This document shows, piece after piece, positions 1 to 11,989 of a DNA stretch of 64,000 bases. The first letter of the stretch is position 1. The number at the start of each line of letters is the position of its first letter. Both the position numbers and the translations under genes were made by a program. Origin of the DNA: Morinoia aosen (Eukaryota > Arthropoda > Malacostraca > Amphipoda > Talitridae); assembly GCA_030386875.1 (NCBI GenBank), contig CM059560.1:30560183-30624182 (forward strand), given 5' to 3'. The notes beneath the pieces are model-generated. The model did no database searches, was not told the DNA's origin, and worked only from the letters and a program-made list of their open reading frames with translations.

Positions 1-338
1 CACAATATACTTTACCCGGTTTCTTTTCTATTCTAACCCTAAATTTCACTTGCACTTACGAGATGATGTTCGCACGCTAACAAGCCACAAAACAGAGTGA
101 GTAAAGCTCAGTTCAAGTGACGCGCTTGGATGTTGCCAAATCGGGCTGCTTTAAAACTCGAAATGTCGATTGATTATTTGATCTCTCAAGTATTTACACA
201 CAAACTTCAATGATTACGAATTAGAAGTAGAAAATAATTAATAATAAATTAGAGTAAGATTTTTAATGCTAATAATTAATTTATTTAAGTGCGAAAAGGA
301 AAATTTATAATTCTTACGCTTGTGTAGCGATTGCTACA
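1..338 (-). mobile_element. partial LTR of Gypsy element A family (cut by window edge)
   Basis: This is the beginning of a minus-strand LTR that starts TGTAGC at 338 and runs off the left edge. It matches 7835-8172 with one visible substitution. It is therefore a second copy of the start of the A LTR, brought here by the 7,834-bp tandem duplication, and cannot be assumed to be the original 3' LTR of element A. Confidence 0.85.
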
Positions 339-1084
339 TATCTAGCTTGGAGTATATAACTCTTCCTGCTAACCCGCTAAATAGATCTTCCACTCTGGGT
401 ATAGGGTAGGTATCAAGCCTAGTGGCTCTGTTGACGCTTAGTTTGTAGTCCCCACATATTCGGATGCTTTGATCAGCCTTGAGCACAGAGACGATAGCCG
501 CTGCCCATCTTGAGTACTGTACCGGGGTGAGGATACCTTCCTGCACCAGTCTATCAAGTTCTGCCTCCACCTTAGGTCTCAGTGTGTAAGGCACGTTCCT
601 GGCCTTACAAAACTTTGGTGGTACGGCTGGATCCACTTCTATTTAGAAATTCCTTCCCTTAAAGCAACCTAGACCTGGTTGAAAAAGGTCGGGGAATTTA
701 TTTGCTAACTCTTCAGGGCAAGTGATCAATTTGTTGACCTCATTTGCTACTATAACTAGCCCAAGGGAATCAATCAGGTCCCTACCCAGCAAAGCTGGCC
801 CCTCCCTGTCTACAATCACAATAGTTGCTAGCTGAGGAACCATATTACCAGATTCACGCTGGATGTTAGCCCTAATCTCCCCACAAATCACTAGTGGGGT
901 TCCCCCATAAGTCCTAAGCTTAACATCAGAAGGTCTCAGCTCGGGTCTTGACTTAGCTGGTATTTTAGAGTAGGTGGCCATTGAAAGGATAGACCTGGCA
1001 GCACCTGTATCTACCTCCATCTCTAATGGCACATCATTTAGTAACAATTTTATTTTGATTGGGGGTTTCATTTCCTCGGCTAGA
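339..1084 (-). pseudogene. duplicated protease/RT fragment of Gypsy element B
   Basis: This is a copy of 8173-8918. Two open stretches (1071-643 and 636-334) carry the aspartic protease with its DTGA active site and the start of reverse transcriptase. They are separated by one in-frame TAA at about 643-645. Reverse transcriptase breaks off after the segment preceding its first catalytic Asp, where the LTR begins. The piece is non-functional. It lies where the end of element A pol and its 3' LTR would be expected, so it marks the rearrangement junction at 1084/1085. Confidence 0.85.
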
Positions 1085-4000
1085 ATCTACGACAGGCTTA
1101 GAGATAGGGTTTGAATGTACAGGCACATAGAAAGGATTACACTCAAGTTGACTAGGCAACAAGGCAGCCAACTGAGGAAGCTGAGATGGTAGATATGATC
1201 GAGTCTCAGTGGAAAGGGAATTCTGTGGAGAGAATGAAGGTTTAGAAGTTACACTATGATCAGAAGTGTACGCGACTTTTAATCGATCAATGCTCACAGG
1301 GTCGCGTGAACCAGATCGTTCAAGGATGAAGTATTTGGGCGTGCGTTTGAGTATTTTGAATGGGCCATCATAAGGGCGCGTGAGTGTAGGTTTGATGGCG
1401 TCGTTTCGGACGTACACATGTGTACAGTCTTGCAAAGCAGGATCCAGTTTGTCCTCAGTCTGAGGCATTCGCGGAGCCACATACTTGATCTGGCGCATGC
1501 AATCTTTGAGACAGGTTACATATGCGGAACGGTCAGCGGATGAAAATTCAGGCAAAGGCTTTGGGTCAACAATGTCGCCGGGGAGACGAAGTGTCTGACC
1601 ATATAGCATTTCAGCCGCTGTGCATTGCTGATCCTGTCTATGTAAATTTCGGATGCTAAGTAGTACTACTGGAAGTCTGTCAGTCCAATCATTGCTGCAG
1701 TTTAGGCAACGTAATGCCGACTTTAAATCTCTGTGGACTCTCTCAATAAGTCCATTTGACTGTGGATGATAAGCAGTAGTGTTTACGTTTTCACACCCTA
1801 AAGCAGTGCTAAGCTCACTCCAGAATTTGGAGGTAAATTGTGATCCCCGGTCATGTGTGACACTTAGGGGAACACCAAATCTAGAGATCCAGTTGGACAT
1901 GAAAGCGCGCGCTACAGTCTCGGTTTGGGTATCAGGAAGAGGGACAGCCTCAACCCAACGTGTGAACCTATCTATGATGGTCAACAAATAAGAATGACCG
2001 CGCGATAAAGGCAAAGGACCCACCAAATCTAGGTGTACAGAGTCGAACTTGTGACCTGTGAATGCACAACTCTGCAGCGCTGCGCGATTATGTTTCACCA
2101 CTTTACTACTCTGACATGCATGGCAATTTTGCACAATTTGCTTGACCTCCTTACGCATCGCTGGCCAGACGAAACGATCAGAAATCAAACGCAATGTACG
2201 GTTAATACCAGGATGAGAGAAAGAATGATAGTGGAGAACAGCTACTCTGCGGAGAGTCGCAGGAAGATACAAACGAGAAAGTCGCTCGGCATCACGGTAC
2301 ACGCCGTCAACCAAGGTCAATTTTAGAGAGGAAGTGTTAGAAGGTTTGAGAAGGTCCTGAAGTTCAGGATCCTCCTTCTGCGCGTTTTTAATGTTGCCGA
2401 AGGTGATTTCACCACTGGTTTGGACAGTATTTATTCTTGATAGACAATCAGCGACAGTATTGTCCAACCCTTTTATGAAACGGATGTCAGTGGTAAATTG
2501 GCTAATATATGACAGGTGTCGAGCTTCTCTTGGCGAATGCCGCTCAGAAGGCATCTTGATCGCTGAGGTCAGAGGTTTGTGATCTGTGTAGATCACAAAC
2601 TCCCTTGCCTCTAGAGCATAGCGAAAGTGTCTCACAGACAAGTAGATAGCAAGAAGTTCCCTACCGAACGCGCTATAAGCACGCTCAGTGGGCGACAGTT
2701 TTTTTGAAAAGAAAGCAAGAGGAGAGATATTAGTGCCTACTTGTTGTTGCAACACAGCACCAACGGCGGTACTGGATGCATCAACAACGAGGCTGAAATC
2801 AGCATTAGCAATAGGGTAGGATAATTCAGTCGCGGAAGCTAACTTGTGCTTGATTTCCTCGAAAGCTTTGCGCGCTTCTTCTGTCCATTTTACCTCAATA
2901 GATTTGCCTTTTCGTTTCGGTTCGAGCAAGTCAGACAAGGGGGCTAGAGTTTGAGCACAGTTGCGTATGAAACGATGATAGAAGTTAACAGAACCTAGGA
3001 ACCTTCTTAGTTCCTTCTGGGTCTGTGGAAGAGGAAAGTTTTTGATCACTTCTACTTTGGAAGGCAAAGGTTTTAGACCTAGGCTAGAGATTTCATGACC
3101 TAAGTAAATCAGTGATGGCTTTCCGAGCTCACATTTTGCAGGGTTTACGAGGAGTCCATTGTCGGACAATCTTTGAAAAACGACCCTAAGATGGTCTTTG
3201 TGCAACTCCGGGGTTGTGGATGCCACTAGGATGTCGTCTAGATAGACATAGGCGAAAGTGAGGTCAGAGAAAATTTCAGCCATGTGCCTTTGGAACGTCT
3301 GAGGAGCGTTCCTCAAGCCGTATGGCATTTTGAGGAACTCAAAGAGACCAAACGGAGTGATTACCGCGGTCTTAGGTATAGCACTCTCATCAAGTGGAAT
3401 TTGATGAAAGGCGTGCTGAAGGTCTATCTTTGAGAAAATTTGAGCTCCCTCTAAATTTGCACTGAAATCATGCAAGTAAGGAATAGGGTAGCGATCAGGT
3501 AAAGTAACGGCATTCAACCTGCGGAAATCCCCGCACGGTCTGAATTCACCGTTAGCCTTGGGTACTAGCAAAAGAGGGCTAGCCCAAGGACTTTTGGAAC
3601 TGCGGATAATGCCATTTTCTTGCATGCGCGCAAATTCTTTCTTGGCTAACGCCAATCGATCAGGCGGCAATCGCCTTGCACGGGAGTAGACCGGCGGTCC
3701 CGTCGTCTCTATGAAGTGCTTTGTGCTGGTCTGCATTTTTGTAGAAACTAAGTTAGAATTTGTCAATGCCGGAAAATCTTTTAGTAATTGCTCAAACATG
3801 CACTCTTCCTTTAAGGCGATAGAGAAAGAATGCAAGACATTAGCTCTAGTTATGCTACAAGCGGGAATTGAGATCTGTGTCTCCTCGTCCCTAATTCTAC
3901 GGTTTTTAACATCTACAAGTATGCCAAACTTGGCTAAGAAATCCGGGCCAATGATAGGCTCTTGGACTTCCGCGATGAGGAAGGTGAAACGAAAGTTTCG

Positions 4001-4291
4001 CCTCAATCCCAGACTGCACTCTAATACTCTTTCACCGTAACAAGGAATTGGCGTGCCGTTTGCGGCGCGTAATGTCGCCAACAATGGGTTGTTTTTGTCT
4101 TTCACCGTGGCTGGGATAATTGACACACTGGAACCAGTATCGATGAGAAATCGATACTTGGTAGTGGGATCGTGAATCAACAAGAGGCGAGTAGTCTGGG
4201 AATGAGGCAACGCAGTACTCGCTACTATGCGTCGCTGTTGGCGTTTCCCGAGGTCATTTCGGTATAACGAGGGCAAAAGCGGGACCCGCAT
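1085..4291 (-). CDS. pol: Gypsy element A Pol polyprotein (protease, RT, RNase H, integrase), 3'-truncated
   Basis: This Ty3/Gypsy Pol makes cDNA from element RNA and integrates it. In order it holds an aspartic protease (DTGSS), reverse transcriptase with YLDD at about 3233-3244, RNase H, and integrase with an HHCC zinc finger, a DD35E core and a C-terminal GPF-type module. It is read in the -1 frame relative to gag and overlaps the gag end (4291-4225), so expression should depend on the frameshift signal at 4249-4187. It is uninterrupted up to the junction at 1084/1085. There about 64 residues present in element C are replaced by out-of-frame element B sequence. No env frame follows. Similarity to the C Pol is high throughout. 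The missing tail and missing 3' LTR make the copy unlikely to be autonomous. Confidence 0.9.
4187..4249 (-). promoter_or_regulatory. -1 ribosomal frameshift signal of element A
   Basis: On the minus strand the heptamer GGGAAAC (4249-4243) sits in the gag frame as G GGA AAC. It is followed by the same 8-bp stem and 7-bp second stem described for element C. All pairing segments are identical in sequence to C, so the signal is shared by both copies. Confidence 0.75.
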
Positions 4292-5208
4292 TTTCGTGCT
4301 TGGTCACCATACTTTGTGTGATACCAGCATAAATTGCTACAAGCATCACGAGAGCGCGACCGAAAGCGACGGTCTTGATTTGCCCTATCATAAGATCTAC
4401 CTCTATCAAAACGTTGAGGAGGAGGAAAAGGATGATAGTTTGAGGGATAGTCATAAGGATAGTCGTAGGCATTTTGGTGGCTTTGGAATCTCCCTGGGCC
4501 TTGCTGAATGTGAGCTACGCTCTGACCTAAGCTCTGACCTAACTGGCAATTCTGTAAAGCTTGCTTTATCTCAGCGATGTCTTGCTGCATCTTATCTATT
4601 GTGGCTGAGGATTGATTCTGAGTATTTGCGGGGCTAAATTTTGCAGCAGCTGCATTCAGGGAAGCAACTTGCGGTGCTTGTGACAAATTAATGTTGCGCA
4701 TCACCGTCTCAGTGGACTCCGCAAGCTTTTCCAACGTTTGATCAGGGCCTGCTAGCGATAGAAATGGACGCACATTGTGAGGAAGCTTAGTCATGAAAAC
4801 TTCCTTCAGAAAACCCTCAGCTACGGCAACACCCGTAGCGAGTTTGCGCAGCTCTTTAACTAACGAAGTGGGAGAGAAAGAGCTAGAGACAGATGGAATT
4901 GCTGAGGCGTTTACAAGATTCCTAAATTTGTCCGCATCGGACATCTGCAACTTCTGCAGAATCTTTCTTTTTAAGGTGCCGTACGGATCAAAGGCGGGAG
5001 GGTTTTCGAGCAATTGATTTGAATCATTCAAAAATTTTGTGGGGGCTGCGGAAACAAGGGCGTAGAATTGATCGGTGTTATCAGTTACTTTATGATACCT
5101 AAACATAGCTTCGACCTGTTGGAACCAGGTATGAGCGTCCTCCGGAATGAAGGGGGGGAGCCTAATGGGTTTTGTGGGGGCTCGATCTTCATTATCTGAA
5201 TCAGTCAT
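4225..5208 (-). CDS. gag: Gypsy element A Gag
   Basis: This 327-residue nucleocapsid/capsid polyprotein should package element RNA into virus-like particles. The first Met (5208) gives MTDSDNED, which matches the element C start. The C-terminal part is rich in Arg, Ser, Asp and Tyr and holds an unusual zinc-binding pattern, C-X2-H-X9-C-X4-C (CWYH...C...C), instead of a CCHC knuckle. From established knowledge, CHCC-type gag fingers are typical of the CsRn1-like Gypsy clade; the clade assignment is inference. The stop at 4225-4227 lies just beyond the frameshift heptamer. The frame is intact. Confidence 0.88.
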   Translation of the reverse strand: MTDSDNEDRAPTKPIRLPPFIPEDAHTWFQQVEAMFRYHKVTDNTDQFYALVSAAPTKFLNDSNQLLENPPAFDPYGTLKRKILQKLQMSDADKFRNLVNASAIPSVSSSFSPTSLVKELRKLATGVAVAEGFLKEVFMTKLPHNVRPFLSLAGPDQTLEKLAESTETVMRNINLSQAPQVASLNAAAAKFSPANTQNQSSATIDKMQQDIAEIKQALQNCQLGQSLGQSVAHIQQGPGRFQSHQNAYDYPYDYPSNYHPFPPPQRFDRGRSYDRANQDRRFRSRSRDACSNLCWYHTKYGDQARKCGSRFCPRYTEMTSGNANSDA

Positions 5209-5834
5209 GCTAGCAGCTTTCTTTCAATTTGCGTAATCAACGCCTATGACTTGGAATTAAGTGGCAAGGGTTTGCGTTATTTCTTTACCTACACAATCAT
5301 TCAAATTAAGTTGAAACAGAAGAAAGGGAAATATGAAATTGGAAACGAGAAAAAAATAAAATTTATGCGGTATGCGGCAATTAGCGTAGGCACAGAAATA
5401 AAGCAGGTGAGAAAAATTATTTTTCTACCCACTCAAACGATCAATAACGTTGAAGAAACGGATGGAAAGAGAGAATGTAAACGCGAATTTTTACGGTAGT
5501 CAGAATAAACGTAATAAACGTAAGCACAGCAATAGGAAAAAAAATAAATTTTTCCTACCTACTGAGGCACATAAAACAAACAAGGACAGGATAACGCTGA
5601 AAAAAAATTTTTGTTAGAGCTGCTCAGAGAATCACCATTAACACGGTAAATCTAAGAAATTCTCAAAGACTACGACATGGGAAATTTATCACTACAATGA
5701 TATACCAAAATTAACCTCTCTCACAACTTCTCAAACACGTATCGAGTTGAATAGTTTTTCAAGTTTTAAAGAAAGTTTTGGGGTTATTTTAACTGGGGTT
5801 TTCACCAGTGATTTTTATCTTTGGGCGTCACCAG
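5209..5834 (-). other. element A leader with candidate primer-binding site
   Basis: This is the untranslated leader between LTR and gag. Directly after the LTR end (minus strand from 5833) comes TGGTGACGCCCAAAG, a TGG-starting sequence in the position of a primer-binding site. It differs from the tRNA-Gly-like site of element C. I do not recognise the tRNA. A second short TGGTG motif follows about 20 nt later. The rest is A/T-rich and has no coding signal. Confidence 0.6.
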
Positions 5835-8172
5835 TGTTTGGATCTGACCGTGGGGTATAGCCAGTCCTAAACAACCTCGATAAGCATCCGAGAGAAAATT
5901 ATGAGAAGGATAATAAGGCACTTTGGACTCAGCTTTTGGGGATATATTGGAAGGAAGCCGGAGAGGACCGCCGAGTCTTGAACCAACGATGAACTTGGCT
6001 AGAAGAGGGTTTGCAGTCCGGGCAGTCGGGAGGCTCCTGGAGAAGTGCTGGAGTCGACAGTGTGTGTGTGTGTTGCAAAGGATTTAAGAGCCCAGTATAT
6101 AGACTTTTAGGAAACCGTGACGTTGGGAGTGATCGATTTTGATTGAGTTGAGGCCAGGCAGGGCGGCTCAAGTTGAGACAATTCTTATGTGAGTTAAGTA
6201 GCATTAAAGCCCATGCCAGCGAGACAAAATGAGGCCCAAGGCCAGGTAAATTCTGATTAAGTCACGTCCAGTTAAGGTCGGGCCAGTTTCAGTTGATGCC
6301 GGTTGAGATAAAAAACCCAATACTAGTCCAACAAAAGGGAATCCCACTAAGGAAATGCCTGGGGAGTTGAAAGGCCAATTCAGTTAAGTTGAGGCAAAGC
6401 AAGGCCCAATGGGAGGCTGTTGCGAGTGGTGTGTGGCGATGACGTTGAAGTCCTGCAAAGAGTCCAATAGCTGGATGAACAGTCCAAAGAGACATCAAGG
6501 AAATTTCCACCACTGACAGTCCCACATCATTGTAATTAATAAAACTCCCACACAGCAGAATTCGAGAAATCCTACAGATTTGACTCTAGTTAATTTCATT
6601 TGTTCTCTTTCTCGTCAAGCTCAAAAGTAGAGAGATAGGACAGAATCAATTAAGAAACTCTTATACCGCTGCTCTTGCTTTACATACAAGGCATAAAATG
6701 TAAGAATTTTTAGTAATACTTTTAGTGATTATCTAAGAGCATAATCGGGGATCAAATCCCGGGAACCATGGAAAACACATGACTTAACAAGACATGGTTC
6801 ATGAAGCAGAAGAAAAGAATTACAGCAATTAAGAATTTCATAGAAAGAGAATTAATGCTTCTTTAAGTACTCTAGAACGTCTCTATAACTTGTACAAGAA
6901 ATAACAGAGAAAAAATTCTAAGGTTTCATGGATATAAATCCTACTGAAATCACTGATAATTATCATTTGCAATGCTAAAAAAATTAAGGAATAATCTCCA
7001 ATATAAAAAAAAGAAACACTAAACGTTTTGCTTGCACCGGAAGGAAATATGCTCAAGATGAAAACATGAAAATCAGTGCGGCGATTTACCCGGCGGCTCT
7101 ACACGTCGGCATTCGCCAAGCCGCCGGCATAATTTGTACGCACTCACGAAAGGCAAATGGTAATGAGTGTTTTGTCACAAGAATGAACAGAATTGAATTA
7201 AATTTTATTGAAATGATTTATATTGAAATAAGTGCGATTAAACGCAAGGTTCAAGGAATATGAACTATAAAAAAATGAAACTCAAAAACTTTAGCAAGCA
7301 TCGACCTGAATAATCTTCGTAATTTATAAACATACGAGATTATTAAGAGCCATTTTCAATTATTATTTCACGTTGAAACATATCTAAGAAAACTACTGCA
7401 AGTATGTTTGTAAAAAGAAACTACTATTATAACACATGCTTATAGTGCAATTATAGTCACGGAGTAGTGACAGGAGACGGCAGTGTATGCTCCGCCCTTT
7501 GGAACACAAAGACACACTATCAACAAAGAACGCCGGCAATTTAGCCGCGTTCGTTCACGAGTCAGTTTATGAATAATTCTCGATATGATACTGGCAACCG
7601 CAATATATTATTTGCAGTCATGAAGAAAAACAAGGACGTTAGCTGAATATCTAGTATGAAGTCTCAACACGGGAATTTGGAAATGACACGCAATATTCAC
7701 TCTGTATCGCCGAGTGAGCACTCTAGACAACACATGCTAGTCTAAGAATCTTACGCTACTTTAGAGTTTATCCCTAACTCCCGACACTGAGCAGATCTTA
7801 ACGTTTAAACACAGTACACGCGAAAAACACATGGCACAATATACTTTACCCGGTTTCTTTTCTATTCTAACCCTAAATTTCACTTGCACTTACGAGATGA
7901 TGTTCGCACGCTAACAAGCCACAAAACAGAGTGAGTAAAGCTCAGTTCAAGTGACGCGCTTGGATGTTGCCAAATCGGGCTGCTTTAAAACTCGAAATGT
8001 CGAATGATTATTTGATCTCTCAAGTATTTACACACAAACTTCAATGATTACGAATTAGAAGTAGAAAATAATTAATAATAAATTAGAGTAAGATTTTTAA
8101 TGCTAATAATTAATTTATTTAAGTGCGAAAAGGAAAATTTATAATTCTTACGCTTGTGTAGCGATTGCTACA
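5835..8172 (-). mobile_element. 5' LTR of Gypsy element A (2.34 kb)
   Basis: On the minus strand the LTR begins TGTAGC at 8172 and ends CA at 5835, directly before the candidate primer site. Its start, middle and end align with the LTRs of element C. Examples are the AT-rich first 150 bp, the GC-rich segment around 7070-7160 and the Gly/Cys-rich-looking block around 5950-6060. Small open frames inside it are not conserved between copies and are not genes. Its outer border interrupts the reverse transcriptase of element B. Confidence 0.85.
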
Positions 8173-8918
8173 TATCTAGCTTGGAGTATATAACTCTTCC
8201 TGCTAACCCGCTAAATAGATCTTCCACTCTGGGTATAGGGTAGGTATCAAGCCTAGTGGCTCTGTTGACGCTTAGTTTGTAGTCCCCACATATTCGGATG
8301 CTTTGATCAGCCTTGAGCACAGAGACGATAGCCGCTGCCCATCTTGAGTACTGTACCGGGGTGAGGATACCTTCCTGCACCAGTCTATCAAGTTCTGCCT
8401 CCACCTTAGGTCTCAGTGTGTAAGGCACGTTCCTGGCCTTACAAAACTTTGGTGGTACGGCTGGATCCACTTCTATTTAGAAATTCCTTCCCTTAAAGCA
8501 ACCTAGACCTGGTTGAAAAAGGTCGGGGAATTTATTTGCTAACTCTTCAGGGCAAGTGATCAATTTGTTGACCTCATTTGCTACTATAACTAGCCCAAGG
8601 GAATCAATCAGGTCCCTACCCAGCAAAGCTGGCCCCTCCCTGTCTACAATCACAATAGTTGCTAGCTGAGGAACCATATTACCAGATTCACGCTGGATGT
8701 TAGCCCTAATCTCCCCACAAATCACTAGTGGGGTTCCCCCATAAGTCCTAAGCTTAACATCAGAAGGTCTCAGCTCGGGTCTTGACTTAGCTGGTATTTT
8801 AGAGTAGGTGGCCATTGAAAGGATAGACCTGGCAGCACCTGTATCTACCTCCATCTCTAATGGCACATCATTTAGTAACAATTTTATTTTGATTGGGGGT
8901 TTCATTTCCTCGGCTAGA
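7835..8918. repeat. direct duplication of 1-1084 (period 7,834 bp)
   Basis: Positions 1-1084 and 7835-8918 match over about 1.08 kb with one substitution that I can see (near 133 / 7967). Identity stops at 1085/8919. The repeated unit therefore includes the end of element B, the whole A LTR, gag and most of pol. The left copy continues beyond the window. Confidence 0.9.
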
Positions 8919-9804
8919 GCAAAAATTTCCCCATAGCATCCTTGATTGGGGGCTGGGTAGTCTGCACTGGTTCCATTGCTAGTTCCATTAGGGTTAGGGT
9001 GGTTTTCCCTCCCCCTTTTTTCATGCATAGCATGCACAAGATTATTTTTGTTGCCTTTATCAGATTTCTGCCATTTTAGTTTGAAACAACATTTTTTTAG
9101 ATGACCTTTTTGGGCACAACCATGACAAACACTGTATTTATAGGGGCAATCTCTACGCCAGTGCAAGCCACCACAGCCGCTGCATGCTGATTTTGGGCTA
9201 GCTTGTGCCTGAGTCTTGCCCTGAGGCTTGTACGCAGTTTGCTTAACTCTGCTCTGACCTACATTTAGAATTGAATTTGGTTGCCTCAACCCCACTGTTT
9301 CTCTCAGTGTGGTTTCTTTAGCAGTAGCTAGATCCATGGCCTTTTGCCTTGTCAGGCCAGCTTCATTCAGCAAGCAATTTTGAATTTCATTACTGGACAC
9401 ACCCAAAATGAAACGATCTAGAAGGGTCTCTTCTAGCACTTCCTGTTGGAAAAACAGGTATTAGAAAGGGCTTTCAAGCTAGCCACAAAATCAGCAATGC
9501 TTTCCCCTTGTCTCTGGTTCCGCTTATGGAACCTAAACCTCTCAAAGATCTGATTTCTTGTCGGCTTAAAATGCCGTCTCAACGCTTCCACAATCTCGTC
9601 ATAAGTAGCATCAAGGACTTTCTTTGGAGACACAAGGTGTCTAATGAGCCTAGCAATTTTAGGACCCACTAGTGAAATTAGAGATGGGGCTTTTTCTTTT
9701 TTCCCTATTTTGTTTATTACAAAATAGCAGTGTAATCTAGTTTCATAGTCTCCAAATTCTTCCTCTAAAGGATTAAATTCTCCCACTGAACCTATCGATG
9801 GCAT
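8173..9804 (-). pseudogene. broken Gypsy element B: gag, protease and start of RT
   Basis: This is a second Gypsy lineage, distinct from A and C. Gag starts at 9804 (MPSIGSVGEF). It carries a retrotransposon gag domain and, near 9180-9080, two zinc knuckles (C-X2-C-X3-H-X4-C and C-X2-C-X4-H-X4-C). A protease with DTGA follows near 8830-8850, then the start of reverse transcriptase. Three lesions are visible: a 1-nt frameshift in a T run near 9455 that ends the first frame at 9433, an in-frame TAA at 8479-8477, and loss of everything after 8173, where element A inserted. The base immediately left of the LTR changes the last RT codon. Confidence 0.85.
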
Positions 9805-10500
9805 ATTGAATTTTTAATAAGTCAAAACACACTGTGAAAAAGTAAAAAAAAAATTTTCACAGCACAAATAGTACAATCACTTGATCAACTCTGAGTTTCT
9901 CCACTAGTCTAGCCAGTCTAGCACTACCAGTGAGCAGAACAACAGAGAAAAAAAATTTCACTAGGCAAATTCTATGTTCCCTCACTAGTCACTACCACTT
10001 AGTCACTTCCAGCAGTTCTACCAAATTGTCGTCGCCACTTTGTGTTATAGATCATAGACGGAGATATAATATTAGTACACCCCATAAAGACACAAATAAC
10101 ACATCAATAGACAAATGCAATGACACAACAAGTTAGGTAAATAGTTCACTCACCTCTTGGGTATCTTAACTTGATACTCAATTTGCAGTACTGTGGCTAG
10201 TGAGATTAGAGCGGAGATAGACGGAAATATATAGAATAGAGTAAAATAGAATTAGTTCATTAGTTTAGAACTTAAGAAGTTAGATACCAACCACAGTAGG
10301 TAATTATATACACACTCGGTCAACATTTACTTGTTGTTGAACCCGAGGCCACTTGCAGACTGACTTGCGAGTGTTGCTCTCTCGAGCGTTGCCAACTTTT
10401 GGTCTCTCTAACTAGAACTTACACTACTCGCTATATTAAAGGAGCCAAACCCTAACCTCTTAATTGCAGCCACCCTGCATTAAGATTAGAAGGAGATTAC
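9805..10500 (-). mobile_element. leader and probable 5' LTR remnant of element B
   Basis: This non-coding stretch upstream of element B gag is A/T-rich near gag, with promoter-like AT-rich runs around 10300-10440. No second LTR copy exists in the window, so the borders cannot be fixed. The assignment rests on position only. Confidence 0.35.
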
Positions 10501-11500
10501 CTCCTCCGCCTCCTCTCCAAACTTACTAAACTGGAAGGCCTGCATCCCTGCAGCCAAGCCGCTAAAATCTCCAGTTGAGACTATTGGGTCGAGAGCCTCC
10601 ATTCTCACCGAGTTTACCCAACCGTTAAGCTCTCCCACTTAGCGTCGGAACCTCCCACACTTTACACCATCCTGAACTTCACACTCCAGTACACGCTTCC
10701 ACAAGCCTGAGCTGAAACGCATCGTCTGAAGTTCTTCAACCGCCTCGGACTCTTCCCAAGAACGTCTCACGAACCAAGAATCAAGCCCCCACACGTCAGC
10801 CTTTAACCTCCACTCAATAAAAAGGCGAGATAGTCTATTCTCTCATTCTCCCCAAGCGATGGTTGTATTGTGGTTTTTATAATTGCCTGTTTGATTATTA
10901 GACGCTAGAAAAGACTGCGTCCGGACCCACTCCTTCTGAGCAAGAGGTCATATAAATTCATTCAATATTGATGCCTTCCCAGGCATCTGGTGACCCTGCC
11001 TTATCACGGAACACCAAACTTTTTATATTCCAAATTCTCAACCTTTAAAAAGCAAAACCGGAACTTTAAAACTATACAGCTGGCAGCTCATCAATACGAC
11101 CAATAAACGAAATCAGGCGAGCAAATCTTTCATTTGCCTTCTTTTGGTCAGTCCGTGGTAAAGCAAAAAGAGCAGTATAAATTTGATTGCCACGATGCTA
11201 GGAAAAGCATCGAGATCATTTCCCTTCTGAATCTGAAGCCAAACTTGCTCTTTTCGTGGTGTCCTATCCCGGACACGACTGTTGACCCCCATTAAGCTCT
11301 GATAAATTCTTGTTAGAAGTTCAGGAAGTAATGAAAAGTCTTCCAAACTTTACATAGTAACCACTATAATTCAAGCGCTTTAGCTACCTGTAAGATAATG
11401 GTCGCATTTTTACCAACATTAATAAGCAAAATTGATTCCAAAGTGTTCTTTAAAGAATAATGGAGTTTTACCAAAGCTACCCGTGCATCTGACGTGTTAA
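10501..11500. other. non-coding stretch, possible LTR end near 10985
   Basis: No gene is recognisable. Between about 10500 and 10985 the plus strand is C-rich and carries AATAAA (near 10817). It is followed by a CA and then TGGTGACCC near 10990, an arrangement seen at the end of an LTR next to a primer site. With no partner LTR this stays a weak suggestion. Confidence 0.25.
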
Positions 11501-11513
11501 AAGCGAGCAATAT

Positions 11514-11726
11514 TCAAATAAACAATAAAAACGCAGCGTACGAAGTATTTGTGAATAAATACAAAGAGGTGAATCTCGATGCCATGGGGAAGAAGTAGTG
11601 AAATAGGGCGTAGTGAAATGAGCGTTCATGGGGTGAAATGGCTTCTCTCATCGCGGTATTCTGTCTTTTTATGTGTGGTGCAACCAAAGAAAGAAGCTCC
11701 AAATAAGTTGAGTGATTCATCCGCAA
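11514..11726 (-). pseudogene. PIF/Harbinger-like transposase fragment
   Basis: The translated segment reads RMNHSTYLELLSLVAPHI followed by MREAISPHER. This is the conserved region just before the DDE domain of Harbinger (HARBI1-like) transposases, a family whose full length is about 350-400 residues. Only about 40 residues are recognisable and the frame then degenerates. No terminal repeats or catalytic triad were found, so this is a relic. Confidence 0.5.
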
Positions 11727-11989
11727 ATAATTCCCGTAATTTTAGGGCTCTAATCTGAGATCTTCTAATAAATGATTACGAGAAAGCGTGTTTCTCTTCA
11801 TAAGCCAAGGTTTGCAGCACGGAAGGGCGAGCTCTTATGCACACGGCTAAGGCGAGCACCTTCGTCTTTGTTTGCTCTTTCTGACAGCATTTAAAATACA
11901 GCGATGTTCAATAGATCGTCCGAGTCGATATCTAACATCCAAAATTGCAGCACAACTGTTTTACGTTTGATGGTTGGTTAGACTTTTAG

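Noticed and set aside
6740..6775. GGGATCAAATCCC resembling a tRNA T-arm
   Set aside because: No acceptor stem, D-arm or anticodon arm fits around it; it is part of the A LTR.
11113..11346. 77-codon minus-strand frame near the Harbinger relic
   Set aside because: I considered a MADF-type partner of Harbinger, but no convincing motif is visible.
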